Assembly (NCBI GenBank): GCA_038241115.1
Contig: JBBRGA010000137.1
Span: forward strand, 1 to 9,193
Direction: 5' to 3'
Origin: JANYJJ01 sp038241115
Lineage (GTDB): Bacteria > Pseudomonadota > Gammaproteobacteria > Burkholderiales > Burkholderiaceae_C
DNA length: 9,193 nt
The notes under the pieces were generated by a model. The model was not told the DNA's origin. It made no database searches and saw only the letters and a list, made by a program, of their open reading frames with translations. Positions within the stretch are counted from its first letter, which is position 1. Each line of letters opens with the position of its first letter. This document shows, piece after piece, positions 1 to 6,206 of this stretch. The position numbers were made by a program, and so were the translations under genes.

Positions 1-151
1 CGTGAACCGATCGACCGGGGGCGCCGACGTGTGGATCAGGCTTCCCGCGGCCCGGATGCGGATGGGGGCCCGAAGACCTCCCCGGCGTGGCGCATCAGCG
101 TCTCGAGCACGACGAACTCCTTGGTCGAGAGCGCGATGCCCACGCTCTAGA
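1..151. other. Foreign or rearranged sequence at the window edge, with a response-regulator remnant on the minus strand
   Basis: This stretch does not match the HrpA sequence that begins right after it. Read on the minus strand from about 147 to 76 it encodes a peptide containing IALSTKEFVVLETLMRHAGE, which resembles the start of the winged-helix DNA-binding domain of OmpR/PhoB-type response regulators (the KEF..LE.LMR..G.V pattern). The resemblance is lost on both sides: a TAG stop lies immediately upstream at the TCTAGA hexamer (146-151), and after the EVF residues the expected Ser-Arg continuation is replaced by an unrelated Gly/Pro/Ser-rich stretch ending in a stop. Bases 1-75 are unrecognised. 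A plus-strand reading contains GGADVWIRLPAA, faintly like the end of a histidine kinase ATPase domain, but this is weak. Either an assembly chimera at a contig end or a real rearrangement is possible. The family resemblance is from memory. Confidence 0.5.
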
Positions 152-1408
152 TTGGTGCCGTTGCCCGACTTTGCCGATGCGTTTGTGGCCCAGGTTCAAG
201 CGACCAGCGGGTTCGGCAGCGGAAGTTTGGTGGATGTCTTGCAGCGCGCGGTGCGCGACAAGACGCAGGTCGACGTGAAGCGCGGTGACTTCAAGCTGGA
301 ACAGCTGCCAACGCATTTGTTCATGAATTTTCGGGTCATCGACGAGCACGGCCGCCAACTTGGCACCGGCCGTAATGTGGCTGCGTTGAAGGCCGAGTTG
401 GGTGGCCAAGCGCGGTCGGCGTTTCAGGCTTTGGCGCAGTTGAAAACGCAGCATCATGTCGTTCCAACCGCGATGTCAGCTCCCGCAGCGACAGCACGCA
501 AAGTTGTAGCTGTAGCCGCCGCACCTTCGAAGTCCCACGCTCAAAACGTCTCAGTGGCAGCCAAACCTCATACCGACTGGACATTCGGCGAGCTTCCCGA
601 GCTGATGGAAATACGCAAAGGCGATCAGACCTTGGTCGGTTTCCCGGCGCTGATTGACTGCGGCGCGCATGTGGTGGTCGAGGTGTTTGACGAGCCTGCC
701 GTGGCCGCAACCAAACACCGTACGGGCCTTCGCCGTTTGGTCGCGCTGCAAATTCGGGATGCCTTGAAGTACCTGGAAAAGAACATTCCAGACCTGCAAA
801 AAATGTCGGTCTACTTCATGCCGATTGGCAGCGCAGACGAACTGCGTGACCAAATCATTGAGTTGGCGCTGGACCGCGCCTTTCTGATGGAGCCGTTGCC
901 CACCGATGCCGCCAGCTTCAGGCGCCGCATTGACGACGGCCGAGGCCGTCTGACGCTCATTGCCAACGAGATTGCCCGCAGCGCTTTGACCATCCTCATC
1001 GAGTACGCCGCGGCCACGCGCAAGTTGAAAGACGCTCGGCCTGCCAAAGACATCGCCGACGATATTCAGGCACAACTCACGGGCCTGATGCCCAAACGCT
1101 TTGTCATGCTCACGCCTTGGGCACCACTGGCGCAGTTGCCGCGCTACCTCAAGGGCATCACCCTGCGTTTGGACAAGCTGCGCGCCGACCCAGCCCGCGA
1201 CGCGTTGCGTTTGGCCGAGTTGCGGCCGATGGAGCAGCGTTATCTGCGGCTGCTGGCCGAGCGCAAAGGCGTGGTCGACGCGCGGTTGGATGAATTTCGT
1301 TGGCTGATCGAGGAACTTCGGGTCAGCTTTTTTGCCCAAGAGTTGCGTACACCGCAACCGGTGAGCGTCAAGAGGCTGGAAAAAGCCTGGAGTCAATTCA
1401 CGCACTGA
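152..1408 (+). CDS. hrpA: ATP-dependent RNA helicase HrpA, C-terminal part only (5'-truncated)
   Basis: This is the C-terminal ~418 residues of HrpA, a cytoplasmic DEAH-box RNA helicase that normally has about 1,300 residues and acts on stalled or colliding ribosomes and on mRNA. No helicase motifs are present; what remains is the C-terminal extension (DUF3418 region). The recognisable blocks are the FKLEQLPTHLFMNFRVIDEH stretch near the start, the FGELPELMEIRKG block after an Ala/Val-rich linker at about 530-560, and the Arg-rich tail with the LRPMEQRYLRLLAERKG and EELRVSFFAQELRTP segments. The frame stays open to the window start, but homology stops at about 152-158, where unrelated sequence begins, so no genuine start is visible. 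If the junction is an assembly error the real gene is intact in the genome; if real, this is a pseudogene fragment. The next gene follows after 22 bp, so the two are probably co-transcribed. Confidence 0.85.
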   Translation: MVPLPDFADAFVAQVQATSGFGSGSLVDVLQRAVRDKTQVDVKRGDFKLEQLPTHLFMNFRVIDEHGRQLGTGRNVAALKAELGGQARSAFQALAQLKTQHHVVPTAMSAPAATARKVVAVAAAPSKSHAQNVSVAAKPHTDWTFGELPELMEIRKGDQTLVGFPALIDCGAHVVVEVFDEPAVAATKHRTGLRRLVALQIRDALKYLEKNIPDLQKMSVYFMPIGSADELRDQIIELALDRAFLMEPLPTDAASFRRRIDDGRGRLTLIANEIARSALTILIEYAAATRKLKDARPAKDIADDIQAQLTGLMPKRFVMLTPWAPLAQLPRYLKGITLRLDKLRADPARDALRLAELRPMEQRYLRLLAERKGVVDARLDEFRWLIEELRVSFFAQELRTPQPVSVKRLEKAWSQFTH

Positions 1409-1430
1409 GTAGCAAGTCAAGGAGATCCGC

Positions 1431-1976
1431 ATGGCAACCGTCGTAAAAACCACCAGCGTCACCCACTGGGAATTGATGCCCGATTCAGTGTCTGAAATTG
1501 ACACGGTGGCTGAGCGGTGTCGCAGCCTGGTCAAGCGCCGCGCGCTCATGGCCGCAGGCGTTTCCATCATTCCGATTCCGGGTCTTGACTGGGTGACCGA
1601 CATCGGCGTGCTGCTCAAGCTCATTCCCGACATAAACCGCGCCTTTGGATTGACCGAGGCGCAAATCGAGCGCTTGGCACCCGACCGGCGTCTGGCGGTG
1701 TACAAGGCCATCTCGGCAGGCGGCAGCATGTTGGTGGGCAAACTTATTACACGCGATTTGGTCCTGCGCGTCCTTCGTACAGTGGGTGTGCGACTCACCA
1801 CACAACAGGCCTCCAAATTTGTGCCCATCGCCGGCCAGGCCTTGTCGGCCGCGCTGACGTACAGCGCCTTGAAGTACGTTTGTGAACAGCACATCCGCCA
1901 ATGCATGGACGTTTCCAAACAACTCATGATCGGCCACGCCACGCCCGTTCCATCACGCACGCGGGCCGGTATATAA
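1431..1976 (+). CDS. Small hydrophobic DUF697-like protein of unknown function
   Basis: This is a 181-residue protein with an ideal ribosome binding site (AAGGAG at 1419-1424, six bases before the ATG). It has a polar N-terminus, then a hydrophobic segment at about residues 38-65 with the IIPIPGLDWVTDIGVLLKLI pattern. A second apolar stretch lies around 93-107, and a third, containing KFVPIAGQALSAALTYSALK, at 129-148. An I-P-I-P-G hydrophobic segment followed by a later (K)xVPxxGQxxxA segment recalls the C-terminal membrane-associated DUF697 domain found in YcjF-type proteins and fused to some GTPases. Here no GTPase domain is present, so the domain stands alone. I cannot assign a function. 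It sits 22 bp after hrpA, presumably in the same transcript. Its TAA stop lies inside the -10 box of the following tRNA gene. EcsC-like proteins are an alternative family. Confidence 0.75.
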   Translation: MATVVKTTSVTHWELMPDSVSEIDTVAERCRSLVKRRALMAAGVSIIPIPGLDWVTDIGVLLKLIPDINRAFGLTEAQIERLAPDRRLAVYKAISAGGSMLVGKLITRDLVLRVLRTVGVRLTTQQASKFVPIAGQALSAALTYSALKYVCEQHIRQCMDVSKQLMIGHATPVPSRTRAGI

Positions 1977-1977
1977 T
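1972..1977 (+). promoter_or_regulatory. -10 box of the tRNA-Pro promoter
   Basis: A perfect TATAAT lies 9 bp upstream of the first base of mature tRNA-Pro, so transcription would begin around 1984-1986, almost directly at the tRNA 5' end. It contains the TAA stop codon of the preceding gene (1974-1976). The -35 region is poor: the best hexamer is TTCCAT at 1948-1953 with an 18-bp spacer. A GC-rich stretch (GCGGGCCGG) separates it from the -10. Confidence 0.6.
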
Positions 1978-1986
1978 TTGGAGCTT

Positions 1987-2063
1987 CGGGGCGTAGCGCA
2001 GCCTGGTAGCGCACCTGGTTTGGGACCAGGTGGTCGTGAGTTCGAATCCCACCGCCCCGACCA
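1987..2063 (+). tRNA. tRNA-Pro (anticodon TGG)
   Basis: The 77-nt cloverleaf is complete. The acceptor stem CGGGGCG (1987-1993) pairs with CGCCCCG (2053-2059). The anticodon stem CCTGG/CCAGG (2014-2018/2026-2030) encloses the loop TTTGGGA, giving anticodon TGG at 2021-2023. The T arm carries the TTCGAAT loop. Discriminator A2060 is followed by an encoded CCA at 2061-2063. A -10 box lies just upstream and an intrinsic terminator about 25 bp downstream, so the gene can form its own short transcription unit. Read-through from hrpA and the DUF697-like gene is also possible, since no terminator separates them. Confidence 0.97.
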
Positions 2064-2088
2064 CATTTTTGAAAAAGTGAATGCAAAG

Positions 2089-2113
2089 AACCCGACGCTC
2101 AGTCGGGTTTTTT
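2089..2113 (+). terminator. Intrinsic terminator after tRNA-Pro
   Basis: The 8-bp perfect stem AACCCGAC (2089-2096) / GTCGGGTT (2102-2109) has a 5-nt loop (GCTCA) and runs into a six-T tract (2108-2113). This is a textbook Rho-independent terminator. It lies 25 bp after the tRNA-Pro CCA and separates that unit from tRNA-Arg. Confidence 0.9.
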
Positions 2114-2149
2114 GTTGGCGGACTTGATAAAGTTTCGAGTCTTCAACAA

Positions 2150-2226
2150 CAGCCCGTAGCTCAACTGGATAGAGCACCGACCTTCTAAGTCGGATGTCGG
2201 GGGTTCGAGTCCCTCCGGGCTGGCCA
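2150..2226 (+). tRNA. tRNA-Arg (anticodon TCT)
   Basis: The 77-nt cloverleaf has acceptor stem CAGCCCG (2150-2156) pairing with CGGGCTG (2216-2222), T8-A9 in place, and anticodon stem CCGAC/GTCGG (2177-2181/2189-2193). The anticodon loop CTTCTAA gives anticodon TCT at 2184-2186, reading AGA/AGG codons. The T stem GGGGG/CCCTC (2199-2203/2211-2215) contains one G-T pair and encloses TTCGAGT. Discriminator G2223 precedes an encoded CCA (2224-2226). It needs its own promoter, because a strong terminator precedes it; the candidates between 2114 and 2149 (TTGGCG at 2115-2120, TTGATA at 2124-2129) have no good -10 partner. Confidence 0.97.
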
Positions 2227-2390
2227 CTGAGCGTCCCGCGTCGTTTCGTTCGCCTGATTCTTCAGAGTTCCCACGCGAAATGCCACGTGCGTCGGCGACC
2301 GAGCCACCGACCTTACTGATCATTGCTGGGGTTCATGAGCCCGTTGGGCATCAATCGTTAACCCTGAACCTTTGGGACGGACACGTGGCC

Positions 2391-3308
2391 ATGCACATTG
2401 ACGAAGAAATTACATTCAGGAAACTGGAGGTCTTGCTCGTGTTCATGGAGGCTGGCAGTTTGGGCCGCACGGGTGAGCGCCTGGGCCTGAGCGCTGTCAG
2501 CGTGCACCGCGCGCTGCACTCGCTGGAGGCTGGCATGCGCTGCAGGCTGTTTCGCTTGGAGGGTCGCAACTTGCTGCCCACCGATGCGGCCCACGTGCTG
2601 GCCGATGTGGCGACCGAAGTGCTGCGCGCCATGTCTGAAGGGGTGCGCGCAACGCGTGAAATGTCGGGTTACGCGGCGGATCGCATACGCATAGGCTCGC
2701 TTTATTCGCTGACCAGCCGCACGGTGCCTACGCTGATACGCGGGCTCAAGTTGCGCAAGCCTGACATTCAGACCGAACTGGTGTTGGCCTCTAACGCAGA
2801 CCTGCTTGTCAAGCTGCGCGACGGTGCCATCGACGCCGCGTTGATGGGCGAAGTAGCGGGCGCCACAGACCTGGAGTCGCAGCTGTTGTTCGAGGACGAC
2901 TTCTTTTTCGCGGCGCCTGCCAACTCGGTGTACGCCGCAAGGGCGTCGGTCGATTTGCGGGACTGCAAGGACGAGCGCTTCGTGAGCTTGAGCGAAGGCT
3001 TCGTCACACGCGAGCGGTTCGACGAAGCCTTTCGCGCTGCGGGTTTTGCGCCTGAGGTTGCCATCACCACAGGCGATATCTTTTCGCTGATGAATTTGAT
3101 CGACGGAGGCATAGGCTGCTCTTTGCTGCCGGGCCGGGTGCGCGACGTTTTGCCTCGCGATGTGCGGCTGATTGAGATGGTGCCTCGCCACCACGCGATG
3201 CAGAGGGTGGTCGTGACGTTTTTGCGCACGCGTGAGCGTGATCCCAACTTGTTATCGCTGCTTGCCGCGAGCCGCGCGTATGCCGCAGAACTCACTCCCC
3301 TCGCGTAA
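2391..3308 (+). CDS. mdcR: LysR-type transcriptional regulator of malonate utilisation (MdcR-like)
   Basis: This is a 305-residue LysR-type regulator with an N-terminal winged helix-turn-helix (about residues 9-68; helix region GSLGRTGERLGLSAVSVHRA) and a two-lobed effector-binding domain from about 90. The latter includes RIRIGSLYSLTSRTVP at its start and GDIFSLMNLIDGGIGCSLLPGR in the second half. I chose the ATG at 2391 because the MHIDEEITFRKLE N-terminus fits the family; an in-frame ATG at 2280 would add 37 residues that do not look like LysR sequence. The ribosome binding site is weak (GGGACGG at 2374-2380). LysR regulators usually activate neighbouring operons with a small-molecule co-inducer, here presumably malonate or a thioester of it. 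It is co-directional with the operon rather than divergent, which is less common for LysR genes. The specific role is inferred from the neighbours. Confidence 0.85.
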   Translation: MHIDEEITFRKLEVLLVFMEAGSLGRTGERLGLSAVSVHRALHSLEAGMRCRLFRLEGRNLLPTDAAHVLADVATEVLRAMSEGVRATREMSGYAADRIRIGSLYSLTSRTVPTLIRGLKLRKPDIQTELVLASNADLLVKLRDGAIDAALMGEVAGATDLESQLLFEDDFFFAAPANSVYAARASVDLRDCKDERFVSLSEGFVTRERFDEAFRAAGFAPEVAITTGDIFSLMNLIDGGIGCSLLPGRVRDVLPRDVRLIEMVPRHHAMQRVVVTFLRTRERDPNLLSLLAASRAYAAELTPLA

Positions 3309-3466
3309 GACCGCCCGGGTGACTAGGAATTCGGGCACGCCCGCGATGCTTTCAATATCCGGAACGTTTGTTTATCGGCGTTGATTGATGGCTCGCACGG
3401 CCATCGTTATCGTTGTGTTTTGAATAAACAACCAAGTGCCGCCAAGCGGACATTTCGGAGACATTG
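3309..3466 (+). promoter_or_regulatory. Regulatory gap with nested inverted repeats upstream of the malonate operon
   Basis: This is the largest gene-free stretch inside the malonate region. It contains two dyads. The outer one is an 8-bp perfect pair, TTGTTTAT (3368-3375) and ATAAACAA (3424-3431). Inside it lies GATGGC (3387-3392) / GCCATC (3400-3405) with a 7-nt spacer. The stretch is locally AT-richer than its surroundings. A possible -35 is TTGATT (3381-3386), with only a poor -10 (CGTTAT at 3405-3410, 18-bp spacer). Neither dyad is a strict T-N11-A LysR box. The position makes it the likely site where the upstream LysR regulator controls the operon. No intrinsic terminator for the regulator gene is visible. 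Confidence 0.4.
3457..3461 (+). promoter_or_regulatory. Ribosome binding site deciding the start of the TctC-like gene
   Basis: GGAGA lies five bases before the ATG at 3467 but only two bases before an in-frame TTG at 3464. The spacing selects the ATG as the start codon. Confidence 0.7.
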
Positions 3467-4453
3467 ATGCAGCTCGACAGACGTCAGATTTTGCGCATGG
3501 CGGGAACTTCCGCCATCGCCCCTTGGGTGGCAGCGGCACAAGCGCAGACACCTGCTTGGCCCAGCAAGCCCGTGAACATCGTGGTTCCTTTTCCGCCCGG
3601 AGGCGGCACCGACGCTTTTGCTCGGCCGCTGTTCGCGCTGATGAGCAAGAACACAGGACGCCAGTTCATCGTCGACAACAAAGGCGGTGCAGGCGGCACC
3701 TTGGGTGCGAACTTGGCCGCACGCGCGGCACCTGACGGCTACAACTTTTTCATGGGCGCTGTGCACCACGCCATCGCGCCGAGCATGTACCCCAAGCTCG
3801 AATACAACATCGAAACCGATTTCGTGCCGGTGGGTTTGATTTCGAGCGTGCCGCAGGTGATCGTCGTGAATCCCCAGAAGGTGGCCGCGAAAACGCTGCC
3901 CGAACTGCTCGACTTTTTGCGCAAGAACCCCGGCAAGCTCAACTACGGATCGGCTGGCAATGGCACCTCGCACCATCTCGCAGGTGAGCTCTTCAAGTTA
4001 CAGACCAAGACCTTCGTCACCCACATTCCCTACCGCGGTGCAGGCCCGGCATTGCAAGACTTGATCGCTGGCCAACTCGACTTGATGTTTGACGGTCTGG
4101 GTTCGTCTGCCAACCACATCAAGGGCGGACGCATCCGTGCCATCGCGGTCGCCGGTGCCAAACCCGCGCCTGGATTCCCGGAGCTGCCGCTGGCCAAGAC
4201 CAGTGGCGCACCCAACTACGAAGTGGCCACTTGGTACGGCCTGTGGGCACCCAAGGGCACGCCACCCGAGCTGGTCAGCGCCATGCAAAGCGAGATGAGA
4301 AAAGCACTCGGCAGTGACGAATTGAAAATGCTGTGGACCGGGTTAGGCACCGAAATGCCCAACCTGTGGGGCGACGACTACCGCAAGTTCGTCTCCGACG
4401 AAGTGAAGCGTTGGGCTGAAGTGGTGAAAGCGTCGGGCGCGAAGCTTGAATGA
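3467..4453 (+). CDS. Tripartite tricarboxylate transporter (Bug/TctC family) periplasmic solute-binding protein
   Basis: This 328-residue secreted protein has a signal peptide with a twin-arginine-like motif (DRRQILRMAG, residues 4-13), an apolar core and an Ala-rich cleavage region (AAAQAQ, 22-27). The mature part shows Bug/TctC hallmarks: VPFPPGGGTDAFAR at 40-53 in the first ligand loop, YGSAGNGTSHH from residue 160, and PYRGAGPALQDLIAGQLD from about 188. Bug proteins bind small carboxylates in the periplasm and, in complete TTT systems, deliver them to TctA/TctB membrane subunits. No tctA or tctB is present here, so the membrane partner must be encoded elsewhere. The gene lies between the regulator and mdcA, the place occupied by transporter genes in some other malonate clusters, so malonate is the likely ligand. 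That assignment is inference. The stop is about 50 bp before mdcA and no terminator intervenes, so it probably leads the operon. Confidence 0.88.
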   Translation: MQLDRRQILRMAGTSAIAPWVAAAQAQTPAWPSKPVNIVVPFPPGGGTDAFARPLFALMSKNTGRQFIVDNKGGAGGTLGANLAARAAPDGYNFFMGAVHHAIAPSMYPKLEYNIETDFVPVGLISSVPQVIVVNPQKVAAKTLPELLDFLRKNPGKLNYGSAGNGTSHHLAGELFKLQTKTFVTHIPYRGAGPALQDLIAGQLDLMFDGLGSSANHIKGGRIRAIAVAGAKPAPGFPELPLAKTSGAPNYEVATWYGLWAPKGTPPELVSAMQSEMRKALGSDELKMLWTGLGTEMPNLWGDDYRKFVSDEVKRWAEVVKASGAKLE

Positions 4454-4504
4454 GCTGCCTCATGTCGACAGGCCACATTGCCTCTTGTTCAGCGGACGCG
4501 CGAA

Positions 4505-6199
4505 TTGAACTCGCCCCTTGAACCTCGACGCTGGGATCAGCGCGCGACGGAACGAACTCAGCGCCTGTCCCGCGCGGCGGATGAATTGGGTGCGGCGCTG
4601 CAAGGCAAAGTCGTCACGTCCTCGCACGCGGTGGCTTTGCTGAATGCGGTGCTGGAATCCGGTGACCGTGTCTGCCTTGAAGGCAACAACCAAAAGCAAG
4701 CCGACTTCTTGGCGCAAGCCTTGGTGCAAGTAGATGCCCAACGTGTTCACGATCTGCACATGGTTCAGTCGGTGATCGCGCTGCCTGAGCACTTGGATGT
4801 GTTTGAAAGCGGCATTGCCAAGCGTTTGGATTTCAGTTTTTCAGGGCCGCAAGGTTCACGCTTGGCCAAGCTGGTGTCGGCAGGTCGCATCGAGATTGGT
4901 GCCATTCACACCTACCTCGAGCTTTATGCGCGTTACTTCATTGACCTGACCCCAAAAGTTGTCCTGATTGCTGCGCAAGCGGCCGACGCCGAGGGCAATC
5001 TCTTCACGGGTCCGAACACTGAAGACACACCGGCCATCGTCGAGGCGGCTGCGTTCTCGGGCGGCGTTGTGATTGCGCAGGTCAATGAACTCGTTGACGG
5101 ACACACCGTGAAACTACCGCGCGTCGATGTGCCTGCGGATTGGGTCGATTTTGTGCTCGCCGCGCCCCGGCCTAACTTCATCGAGCCGCTGTTCACTCGC
5201 GATCCGGCGCAGATCAGTGAGATACAGGTCTTGATGGCGATGATGGCCATCAAAGGCATCTATGCGGAGTACGGAGTTCAACGTCTCAATCACGGCATCG
5301 GTTTCGACACCGCAGCGATCGAATTGCTGCTGCCCACCTACGGCGAGGCGTTGGGCCTGAAGGGCAAGATTTGCCAGCATTGGGCGCTGAACCCGCACCC
5401 GACCTTGATCCCTGCCATCGAAGCCGGGTGGGTCAAGTCGGTGCACTCGTTTGGTTCTGAGCTTGGCATGGAAAACTACATTCGAGCCCGCTCGGATGTG
5501 TTTTTCACCGGGGCCGACGGCAGCTTGCGCAGCAACCGCGCCTTTTGTCAGGCGGCCGGACATTACGCCTGCGACCTGTTCATAGGTTCCACCCTGCAAA
5601 TCGATCTTCATGGCAACAGCTCCACCGCCACGTTGGATCGCATCACCGGCTTCGGCGGGGCACCGAACATGGGGGCCGACGCGCGGGGCCGCCGTCACAG
5701 CAGCCCGGCCTGGCTCAAGGCCGGTCGCGAAGCACGCGAAGGCTTGGCCGGTGCACGTGGCACGCCCAGAGGTCAGAAGCTGGTGGTGCAGGTGGTGGAG
5801 ACCTTCCGCGAGCACATGCAACCGGCTTTTGTCGAAACCTTGGACGCCTGGCACCTCGCCGAACAGGCCGCGATGGCCTTGCCGCCGATCATGATTTACG
5901 GCGACGACATGACCCACATCCTCACCGAAGAAGGCCTTGCCAATTTGTTGCTGTGTCGCACCGACGAGGAGCGCGAGCAGGCGATACGCGGCGTTGCTGG
6001 CTACACCCTGGTGGGCTTGGGCCGAGACCGCCGCATGGTCGAAAACCTGCGCGACCGAGGTGTGATTCGACGGCCCGCCGACATGGGAATCGACGTGCGC
6101 GACGCCACCCGCAACCTGCTGGCGGCGCGTTCCATGCGAGACCTGGTGCGCGCCAGTGGCGGGCTGTACCAGCCGCCCCAAAGATTTCGCAACTGGTGA
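4505..6199 (+). CDS. mdcA: Malonate decarboxylase alpha subunit (acetyl-S-ACP:malonate ACP transferase)
   Basis: MdcA exchanges acetyl for malonyl on the carrier protein MdcC, releasing acetate, and is a cytoplasmic subunit of biotin-independent malonate decarboxylase. The 564-residue product has a family-typical length and family-like blocks: RRWDQR near the N-terminus, EGNNQKQADF (59-68), GPNTEDTPAIVEAAAFSGGV, QRLNHGIGFDTAAIELLLPT, SFGSELGMENYIRARSDVFF, and a C-terminal part with GFGGAPNMGADARG. No in-frame ATG exists between the preceding stop and the conserved region, so the start must be non-ATG. I prefer TTG at 4505 (GCGGA at 4492-4496 upstream), which gives an N-terminus close to the conserved RRWD. 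The alternative TTG at 4478 adds nine residues. The stop is 7 bp before mdcC, so the two are co-transcribed and probably translationally linked. Confidence 0.95.
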   Translation: MNSPLEPRRWDQRATERTQRLSRAADELGAALQGKVVTSSHAVALLNAVLESGDRVCLEGNNQKQADFLAQALVQVDAQRVHDLHMVQSVIALPEHLDVFESGIAKRLDFSFSGPQGSRLAKLVSAGRIEIGAIHTYLELYARYFIDLTPKVVLIAAQAADAEGNLFTGPNTEDTPAIVEAAAFSGGVVIAQVNELVDGHTVKLPRVDVPADWVDFVLAAPRPNFIEPLFTRDPAQISEIQVLMAMMAIKGIYAEYGVQRLNHGIGFDTAAIELLLPTYGEALGLKGKICQHWALNPHPTLIPAIEAGWVKSVHSFGSELGMENYIRARSDVFFTGADGSLRSNRAFCQAAGHYACDLFIGSTLQIDLHGNSSTATLDRITGFGGAPNMGADARGRRHSSPAWLKAGREAREGLAGARGTPRGQKLVVQVVETFREHMQPAFVETLDAWHLAEQAAMALPPIMIYGDDMTHILTEEGLANLLLCRTDEEREQAIRGVAGYTLVGLGRDRRMVENLRDRGVIRRPADMGIDVRDATRNLLAARSMRDLVRASGGLYQPPQRFRNW

Positions 6200-6206
6200 A
6201 GTGTTC

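Noticed and set aside
551..2086. A 511-residue open frame on the minus strand, antisense to hrpA and the DUF697-like gene
   Set aside because: It starts inside the antisense of tRNA-Pro, and its N-terminal GIRTHDHLVPNQ-type peptide is a familiar artefact of translating tRNA genes backwards. The sense strand carries recognisable proteins with a good ribosome binding site.
1953..2323. Two short minus-strand frames over the tRNA genes (peptides with GRWDSNSRPPGPKPG and SPEGLEPPTSDLEG)
   Set aside because: These are the well-known spurious translations of antisense tRNA-Pro and tRNA-Arg, not genes.
2280..2390. In-frame ATG at 2280 as the start of the LysR regulator
   Set aside because: The extra 37 residues do not resemble any LysR N-terminus, while MHIDEEITFRKLE at 2391 fits directly in front of the helix-turn-helix.
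3309..3345. Possible terminator after the LysR gene (CGGGC...GCCCG near 3334-3345)
   Set aside because: The stem is only five pairs with a two-base loop, and no T tract follows.
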